In this document: positions 6,987 through 14,927 of the stretch, in pieces
How the letters are laid out: each line of letters starts with the position of its first letter
Numbering within the stretch: position 1 is the stretch's first letter
Origin: Microbacterium sp. 10M-3C3
Lineage (GTDB): Bacteria; Actinomycetota; Actinomycetes; Actinomycetales; Microbacteriaceae
Direction: 5' to 3'
NCBI RefSeq assembly: GCF_003931875.1
Contig: NZ_CP034245.1
Location: forward strand, 186,001 to 250,000
Length of the DNA: 64,000 nucleotides
Notes under the pieces: model-generated
Database searches by the model: none
The model's input: the letters and a program-made list of their open reading frames with translations, nothing else
Told to the model about the DNA's origin: nothing
Position numbers and translations under genes: made by a program

Positions 6987-8491
6987 CAGATCACCATCAC
7001 CACGGTCTTGGTCTCCAGGTAGTTCTCCAGGCCCTGCGGCCCGTTCTCGTAGCCCCAGCCCGACTCCTTGTGGCCGCCCTTGGGCAGCTCGGGGCCGAGG
7101 AAGGAGTGGCAGTTCACCCACACCGTGCCGGCCTGCAGGCGCGCCGCGATGCGGTGCGCGTCGCTGAGGCCTTCGGTCCACACGCTCGCCGCGAGGCCGT
7201 AGGGGGAGTCGTTCGCCCACCCGACCACCTCGTCGACGTCGTCGAACGGGGTGACGACCGCGACGGGTCCGAAGATCTCCTCGCGCATGAGCCGCATGTC
7301 GGCGCGCACGTCGGTGACGACGGTCGGGGTGTAGAACGTGCCCGCGGGTCCGCCGCGCTCGCCGCCGGTGACGACCGTCGCGCCCTCCGCGCGCCCCTCG
7401 TCGATGTACCCCGCGACGCGCTGCGCCTGCACCTCGCTCACGAGCGGACCCAGATCGGATGCGGCGTCGAGGCCGTGCCCGAGCCGCAGCCGCTCCCCGA
7501 ACGCGGCCATGCCGTCGACGACGTGGTGGTACACGTCGCGGTGCGCGTAGACCCGCGCGCTCGCGACGCACACCTGGCCGCCGTTGTCGAAGATGCCGCG
7601 CGAGATGCCCTCGATCGTCGCGTCGAGGTCGGCGTCGGGCATGACGAGCGCGGGCGACTTCCCGCCGAGCTCGAGCGTGAGGCGCTTGAGGCTGCCGGAT
7701 GCGGCGGCCACGAGCCGCTTGCCGACCGCGGTGGAGCCGGTGAACGCGAGCTTGTCGACGCCCGCAGCATCCGCCAGCGCCTGGCCGGCCTCGCCGCCGT
7801 AGCCCGTGACGACGTTGACGACGCCGTCGGGCACGCCCGCCTCCTGCAGCAGCCGCGCGAGGTAGAGCGCGGTGAGCGGGGTGTTCTCGGCCGGCTTCAG
7901 CACGATCGTGCAGCCCGCGGCGAGGGCGGGCGCGAGCTTCATCGCGGTCATGATGAGCGGCGAGTTCCATGGCACGATCGCGGCGACCACGCCCACCGGC
8001 TCGCGCCGCGTGTAGGCGAACACCTCCTTGCCGGGAGGCGTACGGCTGAGGGAGGTCGGGATGGTCTCGCCGAGGATCTTCGTCGGCCAGCCCGCGTAGT
8101 AGCGGAACTGGTTGATGGCGGCCGGCACCTCGCCGAACCGGGACGTGCGCAGGCTCTTCCCCTGGTCGAGGGTCTCGAGCTCGGCGAGGTCGTCGAGGTG
8201 CTCCTGCATGAGGTCGGCGATACGCCACAGCAGCGCGCCACGGTCGGCGGGCCGCATCCGGCCCCACTCGCCTGCGAGCGCGGTGCGCGCGGCGGCGACG
8301 GCCGCCGCGACGTCCTCTGCGCGACCGCGGGCGACCTCGGCGAGCGGTCGGCCGGTCGCGGGGTCGAGCGTCACGAACCGCTCGCCGCCCGCCGCATCCG
8401 TCCACCGTCCGCCGATGAGGAGGCGGCCGGGGTCGTCGGCGAGGAACGCCCGCACCCGGTCGCGCAGCGGGTGCTCGGAGATCGTGATCAC
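6986..8491 (-). CDS. Aldehyde dehydrogenase (NAD(P)+), first gene of the operon
   Basis: A 501-residue class I/II aldehyde dehydrogenase. Visible are GGRWTDAAGG, the cofactor region PWNSPLIMTAMKLAPALAAG with KPAENTP, FTGSTAVGKRL, the general-base Glu in LELGGK, the catalytic Cys in NGGQVCVASARVY and the distal EIFGPVAVVTPF. It should oxidise the aldehyde made by the decarboxylase or the GMC enzyme to an acid. I place the start at GTG 8491 rather than the in-frame TTG at 8512. A TAGCAT box at 8499-8504 lies 7 nt before the GTG, the leaderless pattern common here, and the TTG would fall within the promoter. A 19-bp inverted repeat at 8517-8535 covers the -35 region. Confidence 0.9.
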   Translation of the reverse strand: MITISEHPLRDRVRAFLADDPGRLLIGGRWTDAAGGERFVTLDPATGRPLAEVARGRAEDVAAAVAAARTALAGEWGRMRPADRGALLWRIADLMQEHLDDLAELETLDQGKSLRTSRFGEVPAAINQFRYYAGWPTKILGETIPTSLSRTPPGKEVFAYTRREPVGVVAAIVPWNSPLIMTAMKLAPALAAGCTIVLKPAENTPLTALYLARLLQEAGVPDGVVNVVTGYGGEAGQALADAAGVDKLAFTGSTAVGKRLVAAASGSLKRLTLELGGKSPALVMPDADLDATIEGISRGIFDNGGQVCVASARVYAHRDVYHHVVDGMAAFGERLRLGHGLDAASDLGPLVSEVQAQRVAGYIDEGRAEGATVVTGGERGGPAGTFYTPTVVTDVRADMRLMREEIFGPVAVVTPFDDVDEVVGWANDSPYGLAASVWTEGLSDAHRIAARLQAGTVWVNCHSFLGPELPKGGHKESGWGYENGPQGLENYLETKTVVMVI

Positions 8492-8498
8492 GCAGCCG

Positions 8499-8535
8499 AT
8501 GCTACGAAGCAATCATTGATTGCTCGTGGCTATCA
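8499..8535 (-). promoter_or_regulatory. Promoter and operator of the aldehyde dehydrogenase operon
   Basis: The -10-like TAGCAT (8504 to 8499 on the minus strand) stands 7 nt before GTG 8491. Upstream, TGATTGCTCGTGGCTATCA (8517-8535) is an imperfect inverted repeat matching 15 of 19 bases of the perfect repeat at 10135-10153. Its centre is 22 nt from the -10 box, the same as at the amidohydrolase promoter. A second short palindrome, CAATCATTGATTG (8510-8522), overlaps it. Confidence 0.65.
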
Positions 8536-8606
8536 CATGTCGATCGCGTTACAGCCCTTGCCGCCGTCGCGTCCCACCTTCGCTCATCCGGTGCGGCGGC
8601 TCATCC

Positions 8607-8706
8607 GCTCGTTCCTCAGGAGATGCGGATGCGGCGGTCCGCCGCATCCGCGCAATCCCGCGGGCTGCGCCCCGGTCACCGCCGAACTCTGCGGAGAAAC
8701 GAACGG
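8607..8706. repeat. Palindromic element, family B copy 1
   Basis: The outer arms CGTTCCTCAGGAG (8610-8622) and GGAGAAACGAACG (8693-8705) enclose a perfect 13-bp-arm inner palindrome with a single central base (8625-8651). A copy of the same length, 96 bp from CGTT to AACG, lies inside the coding region of the Mo-hydroxylase at 13861-13956. It is located between the amidohydrolase stop and the aldehyde dehydrogenase operon promoter. Confidence 0.75.
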
Positions 8707-8736
8707 CGCGGGGTGGCAGGGGGCGGCCGCAGACGA

Positions 8737-10110
8737 TCAGCCGTGGAAGAGGCCGGCCGGATCGTCCTGGCGGGCGAGCCACGCGCTGCGGCGCTCGAAC
8801 AGGCCCGGCACGAGCGAGCGGACGCGGTCGATCAGCTCGGCGAGGTCGGCATTGACGAGCCGGCCGTCGCGCACGACAACGTCGCCGTCGACCATGGTCA
8901 GGTCGACGTCGGAGCCGCGTACCGCGTGCACGAGGTTGTGGTGGATGTTCGCGTAGTCGCCCGCCGGCAGCAGCGGCGTCATGCGCGGGGTGTCGGTGCG
9001 CACCGCGACGAGGTCGGCCTTGCGTCCCGCCGTGATGGCGCCGAGCTCGTCGCCGCGCCCGATCGCGGCGGCACCGCCGCGGGTCGCCATGCGCAGCACG
9101 TCCCACGAGTCCATCGCGGCCGCGTCCATCTTGCGCAGCTTGCCCAGGAGCGACGCGACCTTCATCTCCTCGAACATGTCGAGGTTGTTGTTCTCCTTCT
9201 CGCCGTCGGTGCCGAGGCCGACGTTCACGCCGGCGGCGAGCATCTCGGCCACGGGCGCCATGCCGCTCGCGAGCTTCATGTTCGACACCGGGTTGTGCGA
9301 CACCCCCACCCCGCGCGCGGCGATGAGGTCGACCTCGGCCTGGTCGAGCCACACGGCGTGCGCGATCATCGCGCGCGGCGCGTCGAAGAACCCCAGCGCC
9401 TCGAGGGCGAACATGGGGCGCGCGCCGTGACGCTCGGCGAAGTCGGCGAGCTCGATCTCCGACTCGCTGCAGTGCGTGTACAGCCCGGTGTCGTACGCGC
9501 GCGCCATCGCGATGGCGCGCTTCTGCCCGGCCGCGTCGGCGTAGAACGGGTGCTCGAGCCCCACCCACGGCATCACGCGGCCGTTCGCGGCGCCGGTGTG
9601 CTGCCGCAGCATCCGCTCGTTGTCGTCGAGGGTGTCGAAGTAGTCGAAGTCGGGGTGCGCGCCGACGTAGTTGACGGTGACGACGCGATTGCCGAGGGCG
9701 GATGCGGCGCGCACGGCGCCGTCCATGTACCGCCACATGTCGACCACCGTCGTCGTGCCCGACAGGAGCCCTTCCGCGTAGCAGAGCCACGCGGCCGCCT
9801 CCGCCTCGTCGGGGCGCAGCACGCGGTGCATCGGGTCGATGTGCAGGCGCAGCCACTCCCACACCGGCAGGTGCTCGGCGGTGCCGCGCAGCATGCCGGA
9901 GTGGTGGTGCGCGTTGATGAGGCCGGGCATGAGGAGCCGGTCGGGGAGGTCGACACGCTCCGCGTCGGGGTGGGCGGCGGCGAGCTTCGCGGCGCGGCCG
10001 ACCGCGGCGATCGTGTCGCCTGTGACGAGCACCGCCGCATCCGGCAGCACGGACAGGGCGTCGTCCATCGTGACGACGAGGTCGGGCACGAGCAGCGTGG
10101 AGCGGGTCAC
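8737..10110 (-). CDS. Amidohydrolase of the ATZ/TRZ, guanine and MTA/SAH deaminase family
   Basis: A 457-residue metal-dependent hydrolase of the cytosine-deaminase-like clan. The N-terminal beta sandwich ends at the metal motif NAHHHSGM (His68-70). It is followed by the barrel ligands THCSE and IAHAVWL and the catalytic Asp in GLGTDG. Related enzymes deaminate guanine, 8-oxoguanine, S-adenosylhomocysteine or hydrolyse s-triazines; I cannot choose among these. The GTG start at 10110 follows a TACGAT box by 6 nt (leaderless). A perfect 19-bp inverted repeat at the -35 position is shared with the aldehyde dehydrogenase operon, so the enzyme probably feeds the same pathway. Confidence 0.85.
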   Translation of the reverse strand: MTRSTLLVPDLVVTMDDALSVLPDAAVLVTGDTIAAVGRAAKLAAAHPDAERVDLPDRLLMPGLINAHHHSGMLRGTAEHLPVWEWLRLHIDPMHRVLRPDEAEAAAWLCYAEGLLSGTTTVVDMWRYMDGAVRAASALGNRVVTVNYVGAHPDFDYFDTLDDNERMLRQHTGAANGRVMPWVGLEHPFYADAAGQKRAIAMARAYDTGLYTHCSESEIELADFAERHGARPMFALEALGFFDAPRAMIAHAVWLDQAEVDLIAARGVGVSHNPVSNMKLASGMAPVAEMLAAGVNVGLGTDGEKENNNLDMFEEMKVASLLGKLRKMDAAAMDSWDVLRMATRGGAAAIGRGDELGAITAGRKADLVAVRTDTPRMTPLLPAGDYANIHHNLVHAVRGSDVDLTMVDGDVVVRDGRLVNADLAELIDRVRSLVPGLFERRSAWLARQDDPAGLFHG

Positions 10111-10116
10111 GCCCCG

Positions 10117-10153
10117 ATCGTACGGAGTGAACTTCGATAGCCCGTGGCTATCG
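10117..10153 (-). promoter_or_regulatory. Promoter and operator of the amidohydrolase gene
   Basis: CGATAGCCCGTGGCTATCG (10135-10153) is a perfect inverted repeat with 8-bp arms and a 3-bp spacer. It lies between the XRE-cupin gene and the amidohydrolase. The -10-like TACGAT (10122 to 10117) stands 6 nt before the GTG start. The operator centre is 22 nt upstream of the -10, so a bound regulator would cover the -35 region. Confidence 0.7.
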
Positions 10154-10180
10154 GGTTACGGCTCTGTTTCGCGGGGAACG

Positions 10181-10744
10181 TCACTCGGAGGCGTACACGA
10201 GCAGCACCGTCGCCGTGCCGTCGTCACGGATCTCCCACCGGTTGCGCAGCGCGCCGGGGTGCCACAGCGCGTCGCCCGGACCGAGCTCCCACTCGCCGCG
10301 ACCCTCGATCGTCGCGATGATCGAGCCCTCGACGACGTACGACGTGATCTCGCCGTCGGACTCGAACCAGTCGCCCGTGTACGGGCCCACGAGCCGGTAC
10401 TCCTGCACGTTCGCACCGCGCGCGCTGCCGGAGGACAGCACGCGGCTGGTCGCCCGGTCGTCGGTCTCCATGACGCGCACGCGCTGCGCGTCGGCCGCGC
10501 GGGTGAGGTAGACCGGCTCGGGCTCGGCGACGGAGGGGAGCAGTTCCGACGGCGAGATGCCGAGGCCTTTCGCCAGGCGGAACAGCGTCACGACCGACGG
10601 CATCGTCTGCCCCGACTCGATCTGGCTGAGGAACGGCTGGCTGATCTCCGCGGCAGCGGCGAGGGCGCGCATCGACAGGCCGCGGTCGGTGCGCGCGGCA
10701 CGGACCGCCTTGCCGAGGGCGGCCCCGATCATCGCATCCGACAC
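10181..10744 (-). CDS. XRE-family regulator with C-terminal cupin domain
   Basis: A 187-residue transcription factor. Residues about 8-65 form an XRE helix-turn-helix (LGKAVRAARTDRGLSMRALA, AEISQPFLSQIESGQTMPSV). Residues about 115-185 form a cupin barrel (GDWFESDGEITSYVVEGSI, ELGPGDALWHPGALRNRWE). It is the best candidate for binding the two identical-spacing operators at 10135-10153 and 8517-8535, because it lies directly next to the first. The GTG start at 10744 follows a TAGGGT box (10751-10756) by 6 nt. Proteins with this domain pair, such as PuuR relatives, usually repress until a small catabolite binds the cupin. The truncated XRE-cupin protein at the window start is a possible second regulator of the same locus. 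Confidence 0.87.
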   Translation of the reverse strand: MSDAMIGAALGKAVRAARTDRGLSMRALAAAAEISQPFLSQIESGQTMPSVVTLFRLAKGLGISPSELLPSVAEPEPVYLTRAADAQRVRVMETDDRATSRVLSSGSARGANVQEYRLVGPYTGDWFESDGEITSYVVEGSIIATIEGRGEWELGPGDALWHPGALRNRWEIRDDGTATVLLVYASE

Positions 10745-10794
10745 GCCCCCACCCTACGGCCCGCGCCGCGCGCGTCCGGGGTGTTCACCCCCGG

Positions 10795-10865
10795 TCGGGA
10801 GGAGATCGGGCGCCGGGAGGGCCGGTTCGCCGCATCCGCCCTCCCGAGCGTGGATCTCCTCCCGA
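10795..10865. repeat. Intergenic palindromic element, family A copy 3
   Basis: A third family A copy: outer arms TCGGGAGGAGATC and GGATCTCCTCCCGA, inner arms CGGGAGGG and CCCTCCCG. It lies between the end of the Mo-hydroxylase gene and the XRE-cupin start. The remaining 40 or so bases on either side hold nothing I recognise. Confidence 0.8.
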
Positions 10866-10906
10866 CGCGCGGCAGGTGCTGCAAGGGCGGGGCCGCGCGC
10901 CGGGTC

Positions 10907-13900
10907 TCAGTCGCGGAGCGGGGCGGCGAGGCGCCACACGCGGTCGCGCGAGAACGGCTGCTCGTAGCCGCGGATGCCGAGGGCCCGGGCGATCGCGTTG
11001 CCGATCGCCGGGGCGACGGGGTTGTACGGCGACTCGCTCATCGACTTCGCGCCGAAGGGCCCGACCGTGTCGGATGTGTCGGCGAAGTACACCTCCGTGT
11101 CGGGCACGTCGGCGAACTGCGGCACGCGGTACAGCCGGAACACGGGGTTCTGCACGCGCCCGTCCTCGAGGTAGATCTCCTCGTACAGCGCGCTGCCGAT
11201 GCCCTGGGCGACACCGCCTTCGACCTGGCCGCGCGCCTGCGCCGGGTTCATGACGAAGCCGGCATCGGCCGACTGCACCGACTGCAGCACCGCGACCTCG
11301 CCCGTCTCGGGGTCCACCGCGACCCGCACGGCGTGCACGTTGAACGCGAGCGAGCGCTTGTCGCCGTACTCGGCGCCATCCGCGGTGAGCGCGTCGCCCT
11401 CGCCCGCGGCCCGCACGATGTCGGCGAACGGCACGAGACGCCCGGCGACGACCACGCCCTCGCGCGTGAGCTCCGCCGCGGGCGGGCCCGCCGCATCCGC
11501 CGAGGCACCATCTCCCCGCCCGGACACCACGGTCTCCGCGCCAGCAGCGTGGGCGCTCGGCGAGGGGATGGTGTCTCGGCGGTCGGCGGATGCGGCGAGC
11601 TCGAGGGCGGTCGACAGCATCCGCGCGCGCAGGGCCAGGCACGCGGCGTGCAGCGCCTTGCCCGCGACCGTGATCCCGGTCGACGCGAAGGCGCCGGTGT
11701 CGTGTGCGACCGCATCGGTGTCGGCGGTGCGCAGCTCGAGGCGGTCGAAGTCGGCGGCGAGGTCGGATGCGGCGATCTGGCGAAGCACGGTGGACGTGCC
11801 GTTGCCGAACTCGGCGGTGCCGGTGCGGAGGAGATACGTGCCGTCGGGGCGCAGCGTCGCCGACGCGTGCGACACGTGCCCGCGGGGGGCGATCGTCGCG
11901 ATCATGCCGAGCGCCATGCCCTCGCCCACGCGCCAGCCGGCGGGCGCCTCGACCCCGTTGCCGCGGCGGAGCGCCTGCTGTGCGAGATCGAGGCACTGGT
12001 CGAGGCCGTACGACCCCCACACGAGGTCCTGCTCGTGCGGATCGTCGTCGCCCGGATGCAGCGGATCGCCGTCGCGCACGACGTTGCGCCGGCGCAGCTC
12101 GAACGGATCGATGCCGAGCTTCTCGGCGAGGAGGTCCATCGCCGACTCGATGCCGAGCAGCACCTGCCCGAGGCCGTAGCCGCGGAAGGCGCCCGACGGC
12201 GGGTTGTTCGTGTACACGACCTCGGCGTCGATCCGGCGCACCGGGGTGCGGTAGACGAGCGTCGTCTCGGAGACGCCGTGGAACATCACGCCGATCGAGT
12301 GGTTGCCGTACGCGCCGGTGTCGCTCAGCACGTCGACGTGCATCGCCGTGAGGCGCCCGTCGGGCTCGGCCCCGAGGGCCACCTTGACGCGCATCGGGTG
12401 GCGGAACGACGTGCGCGTGAACTCGTCGGTGCGCGAGAACTCGTACGCGACCGGGCGGCCCGTCCGCAGCACCGCGAGCGCGACGAGGTCTTCGGCGAAG
12501 ATCTCCTGCTTGCCGCCGAACCCGCCGCCCACGCGCGCGGCGTGCACGCGCACGCGATCGGGGTCGAGGTCCAGGATGCGGGCGAGCTCGTCGCGCGTGA
12601 GGAAGGGCACCTGCGTGCTCGCGCGGATCACGAGCCGGCCGTCGGCGTCGAGCCAGCCGAGCGCGCCGTGCGTCTCGAGCTGCGCGTGGGACACGCGGTT
12701 CGTGCGCCATTCGCCCGACACGGTCACGGCGCTCGCGGCCAGGGCGGCCGCCGCATCCCCGCCGACCTCCTCGTGCAGCGACGCGATGACGTTGCGGTGA
12801 GCTTCGGCGACGCGGTCCTGCGGCGTCCGATCGGGATGCAGCAGCGGTGCGCCGGGCGTGCGGGCCTCCTCCGGGTCGAACACGGCCGGCAGGGGCTCAT
12901 ACTCGACCGCGATCGCGCGGCACGCCGCCTCGGCCGCGGCGGGAGTCTCGGCGACGACCGCCGCGACGCGCTGACCGACGAAGCGCACGACGTCGTCGAG
13001 CATGCGCGTGTCGTCGGGGTCGTCGGTGCGGTGGTGGTGCCGCCCGGTCGAGTAGCGGATGTCGGGCGCATCGGCGTGCGTGAACACCGCCACCACGCCC
13101 GCGATCGCCTCGGCCGCTGCCGTGTCGATCGACACGATGCGCGCGTGCGGATGCGGCGAGCCGAGCACACGGAGGGTCAGCGTGCCCGCGGCCGCGCCCG
13201 CCGCATCCGCCGGCGCCGGCTCGTCGAAGGTGTAGGGCTCGAGGCCCTGCACGATCCGTCGCGCCGCCGGCGGCACGACCGAGCGGCCGACTCCCGCGTC
13301 CGTGCCCTCATCGACCGCGTCCCGCTCTCGGTCGGTTTCCGCCCCGCATCCCGGCGCGGACGGGGACGCGGTCGCGGATGCGGCGGGGCCGGTCTCGCGC
13401 ACCGGCCCGAGCACCGAGGCGCGGATGGCCTCGCGGATCGGACGGTAGCCGGTGCAGCGACACAGGTTGCCCCGCATCTCGCGGCCGAGGTGCGGCATGT
13501 CGTCGCCGCCGAGCTGCTCGGGGGTGAGGGTCGACGCCGTCACGGCCATGCCGGCCGTGCAGAACCCGCACTGGAAGCCGAACCCCTCGGCGATCGCCTC
13601 CTGCACCGGATGCAGCGCCTCGGCGGGCGCGAGCCCGGCGGCCGTCGTCACGGCGCGTCCGTCCACGCGCATGGCGGGGATGAGGCACGAGTGGACGGGC
13701 TCGCCGTCGAGCAGCACCGCGCACGCGCCGCAGTCGCCCGCGTCGCAGCCCTTCTTCACCTCGGTGTGTCCGTGTTCGCGCAGGAGGGTCCGCAGCACCT
13801 GCCCCGCGCGCGGCTCGGCCGTCACGGGCTCCCCGTTCACGGCGAACGTGACGTTCTGTTCGTTGCTCAGGAGATCTTGACCGGCGCCGGCGGTCGACGG

Positions 13901-14827
13901 GCGTTTCTCCCCGGTCGCGCCCGCGGGCGTCGTCCGATTGTCCTGAGAAACGAACGGATCGGGCGCCCCACCCGCCGCCGGGGCGGTCGCCGCGGGGTCG
14001 GCCGGGGCCGCGGGCGGCTCGGCGAGGGCCGCGCGGATGCGCTCGGCGAGCACGCCGGTCGCTCCGCGGCGCCAGTCGGCCGGTCCGAGCGGGTCGGTGT
14101 AATAGCCGTCGGCCGCGTCGACGGCCGCGCGCAGCGCCGCCGCATCCGGCAGCCGCGGAAAGCGCAGCACGGTCGGCGCCCACGTCGCGGCGGTGATCCC
14201 GAAGACGGCCCCGCCGTCCGCGTCGACCCTCCCGGTGACGGCCGATCCCGACCGTCCGAACGTCGCGAGCGCGAGCTTGCGCAGCAGGAACCTCGAGCGC
14301 AGCGCGTGGTCGGGCACCTCGATCGCGCGCAGCACGTCGCCGCGCTCGAGCACGTTCCGCTGGTTGCCCGTGACGAATTCCGAAACCGGAATACGACGCT
14401 CGCCGCCGTCGGCGGTCCACACCACGGCGACCGCGTCGAGGCCCGTGAAGTACGCCACGAGACCTGCCGCCGCGAACGACTGGCACACGTTGCCACCGAC
14501 GGTCGCCGTGTTCCAGATCTTGAAGCTCGCGAGGAGGGCGTTCGCCGCATCCGGGATCGCCGCCGCCGCCGGCCACTCGGCCGGGGCCTCCGCGCGCGCC
14601 CACGCGACGAACCGCGCGATCGTGCACGTCGCGCCCACGCGGAGTCCGTCGGTCGTGATCTCGAGGTCGGGCCAGTCCATCGCCGTCAGGTCGACGAAGC
14701 CGGTCGTGCCCGGCTGCGGCTCGCTCATGAGCCATGTGCCGCCGCCGAGGAACACCTCCCCGGGCGCGAGGGCGAGGTCGGCGCGCGTGCGCGCGACGCG
14801 GAAGCTCGTGACGGTATGGATGTCCAC
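10907..14827 (-). CDS. Fused molybdenum hydroxylase (xanthine dehydrogenase family): FAD - 2Fe2S - Mo domains in one chain
   Basis: A 1306-residue single-chain oxidoreductase. Residues 1-285 are the FAD domain ([25 protein letters not shown]). Residues about 323-480 hold the two [2Fe-2S] clusters ([40 protein letters not shown]). Residues about 507-1306 are the molybdopterin part ([29 protein letters not shown] with the catalytic Glu). The order FAD-FeS-Mo differs from eukaryotic xanthine dehydrogenase (FeS-FAD-Mo) and equals the coxM-coxS-coxL gene order, suggesting fusion of three genes. Both linkers and one loop are encoded by palindromic elements. GTG 14827 has an upstream GAGAGGGGG. With xdhC, mocA and a nucleoside phosphorylase next to it, a purine or other N-heterocycle is the likely substrate. 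Confidence 0.88.
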   Translation of the reverse strand: MDIHTVTSFRVARTRADLALAPGEVFLGGGTWLMSEPQPGTTGFVDLTAMDWPDLEITTDGLRVGATCTIARFVAWARAEAPAEWPAAAAIPDAANALLASFKIWNTATVGGNVCQSFAAAGLVAYFTGLDAVAVVWTADGGERRIPVSEFVTGNQRNVLERGDVLRAIEVPDHALRSRFLLRKLALATFGRSGSAVTGRVDADGGAVFGITAATWAPTVLRFPRLPDAAALRAAVDAADGYYTDPLGPADWRRGATGVLAERIRAALAEPPAAPADPAATAPAAGGAPDPFVSQDNRTTPAGATGEKRPSTAGAGQDLLSNEQNVTFAVNGEPVTAEPRAGQVLRTLLREHGHTEVKKGCDAGDCGACAVLLDGEPVHSCLIPAMRVDGRAVTTAAGLAPAEALHPVQEAIAEGFGFQCGFCTAGMAVTASTLTPEQLGGDDMPHLGREMRGNLCRCTGYRPIREAIRASVLGPVRETGPAASATASPSAPGCGAETDRERDAVDEGTDAGVGRSVVPPAARRIVQGLEPYTFDEPAPADAAGAAAGTLTLRVLGSPHPHARIVSIDTAAAEAIAGVVAVFTHADAPDIRYSTGRHHHRTDDPDDTRMLDDVVRFVGQRVAAVVAETPAAAEAACRAIAVEYEPLPAVFDPEEARTPGAPLLHPDRTPQDRVAEAHRNVIASLHEEVGGDAAAALAASAVTVSGEWRTNRVSHAQLETHGALGWLDADGRLVIRASTQVPFLTRDELARILDLDPDRVRVHAARVGGGFGGKQEIFAEDLVALAVLRTGRPVAYEFSRTDEFTRTSFRHPMRVKVALGAEPDGRLTAMHVDVLSDTGAYGNHSIGVMFHGVSETTLVYRTPVRRIDAEVVYTNNPPSGAFRGYGLGQVLLGIESAMDLLAEKLGIDPFELRRRNVVRDGDPLHPGDDDPHEQDLVWGSYGLDQCLDLAQQALRRGNGVEAPAGWRVGEGMALGMIATIAPRGHVSHASATLRPDGTYLLRTGTAEFGNGTSTVLRQIAASDLAADFDRLELRTADTDAVAHDTGAFASTGITVAGKALHAACLALRARMLSTALELAASADRRDTIPSPSAHAAGAETVVSGRGDGASADAAGPPAAELTREGVVVAGRLVPFADIVRAAGEGDALTADGAEYGDKRSLAFNVHAVRVAVDPETGEVAVLQSVQSADAGFVMNPAQARGQVEGGVAQGIGSALYEEIYLEDGRVQNPVFRLYRVPQFADVPDTEVYFADTSDTVGPFGAKSMSESPYNPVAPAIGNAIARALGIRGYEQPFSRDRVWRLAAPLRD
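11490..11596. repeat. In-frame palindromic element in the Mo domain (family H)
   Basis: The outer arms GCCGCATCCGCC (11490-11501) and GGCGGATGCGGC (11585-11596) are perfect. Overlapping 21-bp inner arms at 11500-11520 and 11559-11579 match at 18 positions. It encodes about 35 residues of low-complexity, Ala/Ser/Asp-rich sequence (around residues 1078-1113) that does not resemble the surrounding domain. Confidence 0.7.
13313..13373. repeat. In-frame palindrome in the FeS-Mo linker
   Basis: Perfect 11-bp arms GACCGCGTCCC (13313-13323) and GGGACGCGGTC (13363-13373) flank about 39 bases. It encodes a charged, low-complexity linker (around residues 485-505) between the [2Fe-2S] and molybdopterin domains of the fused hydroxylase. 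Confidence 0.6.
13858..13956. repeat. In-frame palindromic element, family B copy 2, in the FAD-FeS linker
   Basis: Arms GTTCGTTGCTCAGGA (13858-13872) and TCCTGAGAAACGAAC (13941-13955) match at 14 of 15 positions. Measured from CGTT to AACG it is 96 bp, exactly the length of the intergenic copy at 8610-8705. It encodes the Thr/Gly/Ser-rich linker (about residues 291-323) joining the FAD and [2Fe-2S] domains. Confidence 0.75.
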
Positions 14828-14862
14828 GCGGCCCCCTCTCGGTCCGATCGGCGACGTCAGTC

Positions 14863-14891
14863 AAACACCCGCGGATTACCCGGATGTTTCC
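14863..14891 (-). promoter_or_regulatory. Candidate operator upstream of the Mo-hydroxylase gene
   Basis: AAACACCCG (14863-14871) and CGGATGTTT (14881-14889) form an imperfect inverted repeat (8 of 9 pairs) in the 100-nt gap upstream of the fused hydroxylase. The right half, with flanks TTACCC-GGATGTTTCC, resembles TAACCCCGCGATGTTTCC upstream of xdhC (16921-16938), so both could bind the same regulator. Confidence 0.4.
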
Positions 14892-14927
14892 ACGGTCAAC
14901 ATTCGCGGCGGGCTCGCGGCATCCGGC

